A stretch of 64,000 nucleotides of DNA from a bacterium (GCA_030530485.1 JAUMUX010000001.1:62001-126000); one strand, 5' to 3'; positions 7,679 through 14,615 are shown, numbered from the stretch's first letter. Notes: generated by a model not told the origin, from the sequence alone. A program made the numbers and translations.

Positions 7679-9178
7679 ATGAAGAAATTTGTTACTGTTT
7701 TGTTGGTTTTTGTGTTAGGTATTGGCATTTTAGCGCCTCTTTCCGCTTTTGCTGATGAACAAGAAAATAAATATAACATCGTTCGCTATAGTAAACAAAT
7801 GTTTATTCGTGATCGCGATCAATATGAAAACGATTATTCACATCCTAAAAGAATCGAAGAAGTTCAGAAGACGTATAATAATCCATATTATACAGGTAAA
7901 TATGATGCTCGCTTGCATTTAGGAAATGCAATGTGTGATCATGCGCAATACTTCGATACTAATCTGACTGAACGAAATCGTGATGACGCTGCTAAACTTC
8001 AAATCGCTTGTTCAGCTTGGCGTGATAAAAAATATCCGCATGCTTTGGTTTATTCTGGCGATAAATCACAAGGTTATTATTCAAATGCTTCTTTTATAAC
8101 CTATATTGGTTCAAAAGATTATCATTTTTCGCATGATGAGCAAGAAAATATTTTTACTTTTAAAAATATTGAACAATCTGAATATAAAAATTTCATCATT
8201 GTAGATGTAAGTATTTATCCAAATCGTTGTTATAATAACAGCCAAACTAATGAAAATATGTGTCATCCTTCAACTTCAAGCGTTCAAATCTCTGTCAGTA
8301 CCTATTATAATTATTATTTGATGGGTTTGAGAAATGGTTATCAATATGTTGCTGTATTCAATACGTTCACTATTGATTATCCTGAACATTTCAATGATAT
8401 TGACAAACCTCGAACTGAGCCTGAAATCGACCCGAATCAAAATCAAACATTTCACCCTTATTTTACCTATACCGTAAAAAATAAAAATCTAAACGGTATT
8501 ATCATCGGCGCCTATGATTCTGGCGATTCAATTGGCGAATGGGCGGTTGACGGTCGAATTAAACCTGTTTTCGAACTTTATGATGAACAACGCGAAAATC
8601 AATTTTTTAAATACGAAGGTTCAACCTTAGTCGACGCCTTTAATTACGATTTTGAAAATTATGGTGTTTATTATGTGAAAACCTATGTTTTAACATCTTT
8701 TCCTGGTATGCTTCATCCTGATTATATGCCGAAAATTATTCAACCTATTTGGACAAAAATCGTAATTAATGGTTCAACATATGTAGCTATCACTGATCCT
8801 GCAAATCCAAAAGATTGTAAAGATAATATATGTGAACAAACTGCGCAAGCTGAATCCTGCTCTTTGATTGACGATTTCAACTTGCGTTTTAATTGTGAAT
8901 CTACAAGATTTACGCGCTCTGTGCGCAAGCAATTCGGTATTCTATTTATACCTGTTGATATGACTGGTCGCTTTATTAACAATTTTCAGACTAAAACAGC
9001 AATTAGCTGTTCTGTTCATATAAATCAGCTAAATATAGACGCTTGCGTTTTTCAACGTAAGTTTCCACCTCTCTACACTTTTCTGAATATGGTAGCAAAC
9101 GGCACACTTTTGTTCGCATTTATTCTATTTTTGCGCTCTTCTCTTGTCGGTTTTCTAAATGCTAAAGGAGATGAATAA
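7679..9178 (+). CDS. pIII-like secreted, C-terminally anchored attachment protein
   Basis: A 499-residue protein with a Sec signal peptide (residues 1-26, cleavage after LSAFA). A large Asn/Tyr-rich extracellular part follows, with scattered cysteines (for example near CHPSTSS and CKDNICEQ), and then one C-terminal transmembrane helix (about 470-490, NMVANGTLLFAFILFLRSS). This architecture, just before the pVI-like and pI genes, is that of the filamentous phage adsorption protein. It should bind the host receptor and cap the virion. The start at 7679 is chosen because it gives the signal peptide. An in-frame TTG at 7661 overlaps the previous gene. I recognise no binding domain, which is usual because this protein diverges fast. 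Confidence 0.65.
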   Translation: MKKFVTVLLVFVLGIGILAPLSAFADEQENKYNIVRYSKQMFIRDRDQYENDYSHPKRIEEVQKTYNNPYYTGKYDARLHLGNAMCDHAQYFDTNLTERNRDDAAKLQIACSAWRDKKYPHALVYSGDKSQGYYSNASFITYIGSKDYHFSHDEQENIFTFKNIEQSEYKNFIIVDVSIYPNRCYNNSQTNENMCHPSTSSVQISVSTYYNYYLMGLRNGYQYVAVFNTFTIDYPEHFNDIDKPRTEPEIDPNQNQTFHPYFTYTVKNKNLNGIIIGAYDSGDSIGEWAVDGRIKPVFELYDEQRENQFFKYEGSTLVDAFNYDFENYGVYYVKTYVLTSFPGMLHPDYMPKIIQPIWTKIVINGSTYVAITDPANPKDCKDNICEQTAQAESCSLIDDFNLRFNCESTRFTRSVRKQFGILFIPVDMTGRFINNFQTKTAISCSVHINQLNIDACVFQRKFPPLYTFLNMVANGTLLFAFILFLRSSLVGFLNAKGDE

Positions 9179-9179
9179 A

Positions 9180-9530
9180 ATGGATGATATTTTAAAGCCA
9201 CTATCTGAATTTTTTACATTTATTTTTTCGGGCAAGTTTTTTGTAAGTTTTGGTATATTTTTGCTTTCGTCATCTGTTAGTATGTTCGTATTTGTTCTTG
9301 ATTTAATACCTGATTTACCGAACTTACCTGATAATGTATATCAAAATGTTTTGTCATTTTTTGATTTTCCATTCACTTCAGGAGCAATAGGTTTTATTGG
9401 TTGGATTTTTGGTAATTGGACTATGTTTTCGTTAGTAGTTTTTATAGCATTATCTATTTTCTCTACTCGAATTATTTATGATTTGTGGATATTTATTATT
9501 ACTAAATTACCTTTGGGAGTTAAACGATGA
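9180..9530 (+). CDS. pVI-like minor virion membrane protein
   Basis: A 116-residue protein with about three hydrophobic segments (around residues 14-45, 62-80 and 84-108), nearly the size of M13 pVI (112 residues), located between the pIII-like and pI genes as in M13. The ATG at 9180 is preferred over those at 9159 and 9171 because AAAGGAG at 9164-9170 gives it a normal 9-nt spacing. Its last bases overlap the next gene (ATGA), so the two are translationally coupled. Confidence 0.6.
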   Translation: MDDILKPLSEFFTFIFSGKFFVSFGIFLLSSSVSMFVFVLDLIPDLPNLPDNVYQNVLSFFDFPFTSGAIGFIGWIFGNWTMFSLVVFIALSIFSTRIIYDLWIFIITKLPLGVKR

Positions 9531-10270
9531 GTTATCTAAGTTTTATCAAAAAAGAATTTAAACCAAATTTTAAAGTCGTTATTGATGATTTACGCCGCTC
9601 TCGCGATAAAGACTTTTTTCAGCCTACTGGCACAACTGTTTATGTAGGCTGGCAAGGCTCAGGCAAAACTCTATCTGCCGTGAAGCATGTAGACGATATT
9701 ATGCGTCGCTACCCAAAAGCAAAATTAGTAACTAATTTGCGTTTTAATCACGATTTAATCGATTATGCAAATCGTATTCATGTTTTTCAAACCGCTGATG
9801 AACTTGCCGAATTGTTAGTTGGCGTGAACAACGGCACGTATGGCGTAGTTTACTTAATCGATGAAATACACACGTATTTCAACGCGCTTGATTCGAAAAA
9901 TATACCGCCCTACATTTTCACTGAAATCTCGCAACAGCGCAAACAGCGCAAATGCATTGTCGGCACGTCGCAATTATGGGATCGAATGGCGAAGCCATTC
10001 CGCGAACAGGCGATGTTCGAAATTCAATGCTCTACGATTATGAACGTTTTTACGATTCAGCGCGTCGTAGACGCGCATTCGCTTAAAATGGATCGCGAAA
10101 CGGGTCGTTCTGTTGGCAAATTGATTCGTCGCGGTTGGTTTTTTCACAATCGACGTATACGTGATTTGTATGATACTTACCAAAAAGTTATATCAAGTCA
10201 AGCACAATTAGACTTCGAAACTTCGAACCCTGTTATTATTGGTAATGTTAAGAAGATTAAGCGCCGTTAG
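9527..10270 (+). CDS. Filamentous phage assembly ATPase (Zot/pI family)
   Basis: A 247-residue P-loop ATPase that energises virion extrusion through the membrane. The Walker A motif GWQGSGKT spans G41-T48, and the Walker B motif is VYLIDEIHTYF with D112-E113. The spacing and the IDEIH text are typical of the Zot domain. Most Zot/pI proteins have a C-terminal transmembrane helix and periplasmic domain. Here the protein ends in a basic soluble tail (KKIKRR) with no obvious TM helix, so it may dock on another membrane protein. It overlaps the pVI-like gene by 4 nt. The name Zot does not imply a toxin. Confidence 0.85.
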   Translation: MSYLSFIKKEFKPNFKVVIDDLRRSRDKDFFQPTGTTVYVGWQGSGKTLSAVKHVDDIMRRYPKAKLVTNLRFNHDLIDYANRIHVFQTADELAELLVGVNNGTYGVVYLIDEIHTYFNALDSKNIPPYIFTEISQQRKQRKCIVGTSQLWDRMAKPFREQAMFEIQCSTIMNVFTIQRVVDAHSLKMDRETGRSVGKLIRRGWFFHNRRIRDLYDTYQKVISSQAQLDFETSNPVIIGNVKKIKRR

Positions 10271-10299
10271 CGGGGTCGCTTACAGCCCCCGCAAGGCGC
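10261..10299. other. GC-rich hairpin after the Zot gene
   Basis: GCGGGG (10270-10275) pairs with CCCCGC (10287-10292) and the outer GCGCC (10261-10265) with GGCGC (10295-10299). The structure overlaps the Zot stop codon. In an AT-rich phage this is conspicuous and could be a packaging signal, origin element or terminator. No T-run follows. Confidence 0.45.
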
Positions 10300-10318
10300 C
10301 AAGTTAGGAGATGATAAA

Positions 10319-10615
10319 ATGTTCATAATCGAAATTAAGCGAAGATATAAATATAATTACATAATTAAACGAAATAATTCTGAAATCTATCGAACAAATA
10401 CTAAAAAACAAGCTAAAGACGAACTATTCAAATTATATAAATCATTCATTCAATCAGATAAAGAACAAACCGTATTCAGACACTTAGTGAATTTATTGCA
10501 AAATGGTGAAACCTTAATAATTTATACAGAAAAACGTAAAACATTTGATGATATTTCAGCGCTCGAATTTAAAGACGTTTACAGAGTTCAGCGCGTAGTT
10601 AATACAAATTATTAA
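10319..10615 (+). CDS. Hypothetical phage protein, 98 residues
   Basis: A small, basic, soluble protein with no recognised motif. It has an AGGAG ribosome site at 10306-10310 and sits between two GC-rich hairpins, just upstream of the Rep gene. It could be a regulator, by analogy with small proteins near rep in other filamentous phages, but nothing in the sequence proves this. Confidence 0.45.
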   Translation: MFIIEIKRRYKYNYIIKRNNSEIYRTNTKKQAKDELFKLYKSFIQSDKEQTVFRHLVNLLQNGETLIIYTEKRKTFDDISALEFKDVYRVQRVVNTNY

Positions 10616-10619
10616 AAAT

Positions 10620-10676
10620 TGTGGTCGGCGGTTCCCGCTTGCGGGAACCCCTTGTCATAGACCACACTTAACCAAC
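10620..10676. other. Nested hairpins upstream of rep, candidate replication origin
   Basis: An inner perfect stem GGTTCCCG/CGGGAACC (10630-10649, CTTG loop) is enclosed by TGTGGTC (10620-10626) pairing with GACCACA (10670-10676). Rolling-circle origins often sit in such stem-loops beside the rep gene. The role is inferred. Confidence 0.45.
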
Positions 10677-10687
10677 AAAGGAGCCAT

Positions 10688-11605
10688 ATGACCAACAAAA
10701 ATTATAATTCGATTAGTGAACGAATTGTCGAAAAAGACCCATCAAAAAAATATAAACAAATTTCTTCATATGCAAAAATTTACCCTGATTTTATTAGAAT
10801 CGTTAAATATAAAAAACCTATTATCACAGATGGTTTTGCTACTATTTCAGATGGTTTTGCTAATGAAGAAAAAGAGCCTGAACGTGATTCATTAGAAAAA
10901 TCAATTAACCGAACTAAAACCAAAATATCAGATCTTATTTTGTGTAATAAATTCACGCATTTTGCTACATTTACATTTGATCCAAATAATTCACTCGTTA
11001 ACGGTGAAGAAAACCGCCATAATTTTCAAAAAATGTCACGGCTACTTATTAACTGGTTGAATACTGAACAAATTAATCATAAACGAAACCATGGTGAAAA
11101 ATTTGCATATCTAATCGTTCCTGAACGTCATAAAAATGGTGCATGGCATTTTCATGCTCTACTTAAAAACTACAAAAATGAAACTGCGGATTTCTATAGT
11201 TCAAAAAACCCATTCATTACTGTTAGTGAATTAAAAAATCCAAAACGCCCTGCTTATCGAAAATTTTTACTTCGATACGATCTAGGACGTTCAGAAGTTG
11301 AACCTATTCGCGACCAAACTAAAATGTCAAGCTATATCAAAAAATATATTACTAAAGACCTTATTGTTGAAAAAAACGTTAAACGTTTTTGGTGTTCTAA
11401 AGGACTTGAACGCCCTGAAATAATTGAAAATTTCATTGATGAACGAACTGAAATTCCTGAATTATTCAAGGTTTGTTCACATGATTATCATGATATCTAT
11501 GAAATCCCCTCTTTCACACAATATTTTGAATTTTTAGGTGTTGCTCAAGAAGTTCATCTTCATGCAAGAAAAGAAAAAAATAAATGGTTCTGGGCTAACT
11601 CTTAA
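10688..11605 (+). CDS. Rolling-circle replication initiator (HUH endonuclease)
   Basis: A 305-residue Rep protein that should nick the phage double-strand origin and start rolling-circle replication. The three HUH motifs are visible: motif 1 ATFTFDPNN, the metal-binding H154-F155-H156 in GAWHFHALLK, and the catalytic motif 3 with Y216 and Y220 in SSYIKKYITK. It starts at an ATG preceded by AAGGAG at 10678-10683 and just after a nested hairpin. It ends inside a terminator-like hairpin. It differs from the classical M13 gpII in sequence and looks more like plasmid-type Reps. Confidence 0.85.
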   Translation: MTNKNYNSISERIVEKDPSKKYKQISSYAKIYPDFIRIVKYKKPIITDGFATISDGFANEEKEPERDSLEKSINRTKTKISDLILCNKFTHFATFTFDPNNSLVNGEENRHNFQKMSRLLINWLNTEQINHKRNHGEKFAYLIVPERHKNGAWHFHALLKNYKNETADFYSSKNPFITVSELKNPKRPAYRKFLLRYDLGRSEVEPIRDQTKMSSYIKKYITKDLIVEKNVKRFWCSKGLERPEIIENFIDERTEIPELFKVCSHDYHDIYEIPSFTQYFEFLGVAQEVHLHARKEKNKWFWANS

Positions 11606-11632
11606 AAGCCCAGAAATTACCTTTTATTTTTT
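11589..11632 (+). terminator. Rho-independent terminator after rep
   Basis: TCTGGGCT (11589-11596) pairs with AGCCCAGA (11607-11614) and is followed by a T-rich run. The rep stop codon lies in the loop. Confidence 0.7.
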
Positions 11633-11644
11633 CAGTCATTTTGT

Positions 11645-11650
11645 TATAAT
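11645..11650 (+). promoter_or_regulatory. -10 box of the DUF2726 gene
   Basis: TATAAT ends 6 nt before the ATG at 11657, the same leaderless geometry as in host genes, showing the phage uses host transcription signals. Confidence 0.5.
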
Positions 11651-11656
11651 GTGCTT

Positions 11657-12184
11657 ATGGATATAATTGTTTATATTTTAGCTTCTTTAATTGTATTTTT
11701 TATCTTCTTTTCACCTATTTTATTGATTATTTTTTTATTTTCAGGTATTCTTTCGAATTCTAAGAGTAATCGCATAAAATCACCTTATTTTTATACCCGA
11801 AAAAATAAAGTGATGACTGAACGTGAAATAATATTTTACAGAAAACTTCAAAAAGTTTGCGGTAATTCGATTTATATTTTCCCCCAAATTCATTTATCTA
11901 ATTTGTTTTGGCATAAAATAAAAGGTCAAAATTTTGCGCATGCTTTTAGGTATATAAATCGACTATCTGTTGATTACGTTCTTGTTGATTCAAGAGATTT
12001 TAAAACACTTTTTGCTATTGAACTTGATGATTCAACGCATAATCAGCCTGAGCGTCAAAAGCGCGATAAAATCGTGAATTATATTTTTGAAAAAGCGGGC
12101 ATTCCTCTTCTTCGAATAAATTATATAACTATTAGCGAAGACGAATTAAAACAACACGTAATTAAAATGTTGAGAAAAATATAA
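11657..12184 (+). CDS. Membrane-anchored DUF2726 protein
   Basis: A 175-residue protein. The N-terminal hydrophobic segment (about residues 4-32) anchors it in the membrane, and residues of about 55-170 form a DUF2726-type domain. The text VLVDSRDFKTLFAIELDDS followed by R-Q-K-R-D-K resembles the restriction-endonuclease-like fold assigned to that family. The biochemical role is unknown; nucleic-acid processing or exclusion of other phages are possibilities. It is the last gene of the prophage with its own leaderless promoter. A GTG at 11651 would add two residues. Confidence 0.6.
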   Translation: MDIIVYILASLIVFFIFFSPILLIIFLFSGILSNSKSNRIKSPYFYTRKNKVMTEREIIFYRKLQKVCGNSIYIFPQIHLSNLFWHKIKGQNFAHAFRYINRLSVDYVLVDSRDFKTLFAIELDDSTHNQPERQKRDKIVNYIFEKAGIPLLRINYITISEDELKQHVIKMLRKI

Positions 12185-12192
12185 AAATTTTA

Positions 12193-12220
12193 TTGACACG
12201 AATTATTTTTTTGATATAAT
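12193..12220 (+). promoter_or_regulatory. Strong phage promoter reading across the attachment site
   Basis: TTGACA (12193-12198), a 16-nt gap, and TATAAT (12215-12220). It points to the right attachment site. In a circularised genome it would lie upstream of the ssDNA-binding and coat genes starting at 6840. Confidence 0.65.
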
Positions 12221-12250
12221 TAAGTTAATAATCATAATTTTCCTTTAAAT

Positions 12251-12278
12251 ATGTCGCTGTCGATATATTGTGCGACAC
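12251..12278 (+). other. Right attachment site (candidate attR)
   Basis: It carries the second copy of GATATATTGTGCGAC (12262-12276). The left arm ATGTCGCTGTC keeps only the CG of a XerC arm, while the centre and the XerD-like arm are shared with 6759-6786, as expected if a phage-derived arm replaced the host one. Confidence 0.5.
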
Positions 12279-12358
12279 ATCTTGTTTTTCTTTTTTGAAT
12301 GTGCTAATATGCAATTGTAAATCAAATTTAATAAAATTATATAAGGAAAAACAAGTAT

Positions 12359-12604
12359 ATGAACACTTCACCACTAAATCAAGACAATATTATTTCAGCT
12401 GTAGCTCGTGTAGCTCTCAAAACTCGAAAATCTGAACGAACTGGTAATAACTACACTATGCTTACTATCCGCTTCAAAAACGGTCTTGAAATCGACTACC
12501 TTGTAGATAAAAAAGACCTGTTTGGTCTAACTGATGCCGTAAATAAAATTTCACAATCGGAAAATAAACAAAAAACGAACAAAATATTCTTCGCTCTGCC
12601 TTAA
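12359..12604 (+). CDS. Second small ssDNA-binding-protein-like gene, probable phage remnant
   Basis: An 81-residue product with a predicted small beta barrel, located just beyond the right attachment site as the first prophage gene lies just beyond the left one (83 versus 56 nt after the 15-bp core). A GTGNNYTMLTIRFKNGLEIDYL stretch resembles a single OB-fold-like strand series. Its end coincides with the 19-bp repeat that follows the first gene. The last residues (NKIFFALP) may be readthrough into the inverted repeat. It could be the leftover of a tandem or earlier inovirus. No further phage genes follow. Confidence 0.45.
   Translation: MNTSPLNQDNIISAVARVALKTRKSERTGNNYTMLTIRFKNGLEIDYLVDKKDLFGLTDAVNKISQSENKQKTNKIFFALP
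12567..12589. repeat. Right copy of the 23-bp inverted repeat
   Basis: Matches the reverse complement of 6357-6379 at 22 of 23 bases. It overlaps the 3' end of the gene at 12359 and the 19-bp direct repeat. Confidence 0.6.
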
Positions 12605-12631
12605 ACCAAATCGCAAAAGACGAACAAACTA

Positions 12632-12660
12632 TTGACTTTTTTTGCCGAAAATGGTTTAAT
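12632..12660 (+). promoter_or_regulatory. Promoter of the acetyltransferase gene
   Basis: TTGACT (12632-12637), a 17-nt gap, and TTTAAT (12655-12660), followed by a leader with a strong AAGGAGG ribosome site at 12683-12689. Confidence 0.55.
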
Positions 12661-12697
12661 ATATAGTAATTTTCCATCACATAAGGAGGTGGTTTGT

Positions 12698-13465
12698 ATG
12701 GAAAATGTTATTCAAAGTAAAATTGACAGCGGCGAATTGTCGCTTTTGCACTTTTCTTCTCTTGAAAGAGATAAGCAAAAAGAAATTGCCGAATACATCT
12801 CTTCGACCTCGGAGGGCGACGGCAATCTTCTCGAAGTTCATTATAAGGAATTAAGTAGCCGAGCGTGTTTCTTGGTTCTCTTGGACGAAAAAAACAAATT
12901 CATCAGTTGCGCAGGATTAATGCAGCCCGAAGCGAACGCTTTTGGGATGATGATGTCTGAGGTTGGCACGATGATTACTGTGCCCGAATGGCGTGGCAAA
13001 GGTTGTGCGACTTATTTGCTTCATCAGATTGATGAATGGGCGGCGAATTCCAACGCGGTAGATGGAATTTACGCCTTCATCAGTGAGAAATCGCGTGATT
13101 TGGTGATTTCCTCGGGCTATCGTGCTGAAGTCAATTATCTTGGCAAGCGGCTAAATGTGGCGGATATACTGCCAAAAACCGCAACTGACCTATGCAGAAC
13201 CGTTTGCGGGCACAGAGATAAAATTCGCTTGATGGATTTGAGCGAAAAAGATTCCCTGAGTGAGGCTGAAAATGCTGAACTTTTGGCGGGAAAATTCGCT
13301 CGTGAAAAGAAATTTGAGAAAGAAATTGTTGCGCTTGAGCAAAAAATCGCTGTCGAAAAAGACAGCGAGAAAATAAGAACGTACGAAGAGGTTATCTGGG
13401 CGTATGTTCAAAACTTGCGAAACAATCTCTATTGTTGCGACTTCGCGGTCGCAAAGCTCCTTTAA
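12698..13465 (+). CDS. GNAT-family N-acetyltransferase
   Basis: A 255-residue protein with a GNAT fold in residues of about 40-160. The acetyl-CoA pyrophosphate loop is visible as WRGKGCATYLL, followed by the typical YAFISEKSRDLVISSGY segment. The C-terminal part (about 190-255) is a charged, probably coiled-coil helix pair not typical of the family. The substrate cannot be predicted. The ATG at 12698 is chosen because of the ribosome site AAGGAGG 8 nt before it. It is the first host gene after the phage region. Confidence 0.7.
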   Translation: MENVIQSKIDSGELSLLHFSSLERDKQKEIAEYISSTSEGDGNLLEVHYKELSSRACFLVLLDEKNKFISCAGLMQPEANAFGMMMSEVGTMITVPEWRGKGCATYLLHQIDEWAANSNAVDGIYAFISEKSRDLVISSGYRAEVNYLGKRLNVADILPKTATDLCRTVCGHRDKIRLMDLSEKDSLSEAENAELLAGKFAREKKFEKEIVALEQKIAVEKDSEKIRTYEEVIWAYVQNLRNNLYCCDFAVAKLL

Positions 13466-13469
13466 TAAA

Positions 13470-13495
13470 GAAAAGCCCCGTTGAGGGCTTTTAAA
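13470..13495. terminator. Bidirectional terminator
   Basis: AAAAGCCC, short loop, GGGCTTTT between the converging acetyltransferase and M20 peptidase genes. Confidence 0.75.
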
Positions 13496-14603
13496 TTTGG
13501 CTAAGAAAACTCTGGATGATTTTTTCGAATTCTCGAATTTTAGCTTTCGAAATATATTCATTTTGGCGATGGGCTTGCGAAAAATCTCCTGGTCCGAAAA
13601 CTACAACGTCGGCGCCGAGCCTTTTAACAAATTCGCCTTGGTCGGTGGCGCCAGGGCTGACGGTTATCGCTTTTTCGACTAAATTCGAAGCGGCTAAAAG
13701 CGCGCGAACCGTTTTCGAATCGCTAGCGACCAAGCTTGCAGGCACGGCAGGCACGGCATATTGCCATTCGAAATTAAATTTTTCGGCCATTTCGTTCCAA
13801 AAATTGGCAAAATTTTCGTCCATTTCGGGCGTGGTGCGCACGTCTAAAATGATTTTTGCGCTGGCGGCGGTTTTATTTGGGCTGGTTTGTTCGCCCGCAA
13901 TTATTGAAGTCGGCACAATGCTTGGTTCGCCAAGAATTTGGTTCGAAAAACGTTCTTTCGAAAATTCCAAGATTTTTTCGAAAATATTCAGAAAATCATT
14001 CGCTTTCGAAAGTGCGGATTTTCGAAAATTTTCTTGCCTTGAAGCGTGGCCAGAAATTCCCTCGAAGTTGATTTCGATAAAATGGTTTCCGCGATGCCCA
14101 ACTTCAATTTGAGCCAAATCGGTCGGTTCGCCAATAATTCCCGAAATTTCAACATATTCAAACTCTTCTTTCAGCCATTCGCAAAATGCCGCGCTTCCCG
14201 TTCCGTCGGTTTCTTCGTTCGCCACAGCCACCAGCCAGAGGTCAAAATCAGGCTGGTTCTTTCGCCAAAAATCCACACCCGCGATAAACTCAGTTGCAAC
14301 CGCCGCTTTCATATCGCACACGCCCAGCCCAGATATTTGCTCTTCACTCTCTTGAAAATCCCACGGCGAATGCGCCCAGCCAGCCAAATCACCAGCCGCA
14401 ACCGTATCGATATGCCCAGTTAAAATCACGGCGCGTTTTGCGCTCTTCCCTCGAAAAAGCCCAGCCGCAAAATCTTGGTTTTGCCAAACTTCTCCGCCCT
14501 GCGCGCGCAAAAAATCACCCAAAAAAGCGAGCAGTTCAGCCTCATTGCCCGAAACGCTCGGGATTTCAACGATTTTTTTAGTTAGCGTGATAATTTCATC
14601 CAT
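13491..14603 (-). CDS. M20-family metallopeptidase (DapE/ArgE-like)
   Basis: A 370-residue di-zinc amidohydrolase. Metal and catalytic motifs are in order: GHIDTV with H64 and D66, the bridging D97 in GVCDMKAA, and E130-E131 in ANEETDG, followed by the H of GHRGNH and the dimerisation lid (about 175-285). These enzymes remove acyl groups from amino acids (succinyl-diaminopimelate, acetyl-ornithine) or act as di/tripeptidases. With no DAP or arginine pathway in the window, a peptide-scavenging role is plausible. The ATG at 14603 follows a TATAAT by 6 nt (leaderless). An upstream in-frame ATG would place that promoter inside the gene and is rejected. Confidence 0.85.
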   Translation of the reverse strand: MDEIITLTKKIVEIPSVSGNEAELLAFLGDFLRAQGGEVWQNQDFAAGLFRGKSAKRAVILTGHIDTVAAGDLAGWAHSPWDFQESEEQISGLGVCDMKAAVATEFIAGVDFWRKNQPDFDLWLVAVANEETDGTGSAAFCEWLKEEFEYVEISGIIGEPTDLAQIEVGHRGNHFIEINFEGISGHASRQENFRKSALSKANDFLNIFEKILEFSKERFSNQILGEPSIVPTSIIAGEQTSPNKTAASAKIILDVRTTPEMDENFANFWNEMAEKFNFEWQYAVPAVPASLVASDSKTVRALLAASNLVEKAITVSPGATDQGEFVKRLGADVVVFGPGDFSQAHRQNEYISKAKIREFEKIIQSFLSQI

Positions 14604-14609
14604 AGCAAA

Positions 14610-14615
14610 ATTATA
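14610..14615 (-). promoter_or_regulatory. -10 box of the M20 peptidase
   Basis: TATAAT on the minus strand, 6 nt from the ATG at 14603; leaderless geometry. Confidence 0.55.

Larger units (their letters stand above)
6770..12276 (+). mobile_element. Integrated filamentous (inovirus-like) phage
   Basis: A 5.5-kb element between two copies of a 15-bp direct repeat. Genes in order are: ssDNA-binding protein, three tiny single-TM proteins, a secreted and C-terminally anchored pIII-like protein, a pVI-like protein, the Zot/pI ATPase, a 98-residue protein, an HUH Rep and a DUF2726 protein. The order V-(VII/IX/VIII)-III-VI-I matches the M13 morphogenesis block, and Rep replaces gene II. No secretin (pIV) is present, as expected for a host without an outer membrane. 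No integrase or transposase is present, so integration by host XerCD is likely. Base composition is visibly more AT-rich and TTCGAA density about threefold lower than in flanking host genes. All genes are intact, so the element may be active. The exact ends are inferred. Confidence 0.85.

Noticed and set aside
9527-10270. Toxin (zonula occludens toxin)
   Set aside because: The Zot family name is historical; the motifs and context are those of a phage assembly ATPase.
6361-12697. Phage integrase, transposase or secretin
   Set aside because: Every substantial reading frame in the region was read; none shows tyrosine or serine recombinase, DDE or secretin features.
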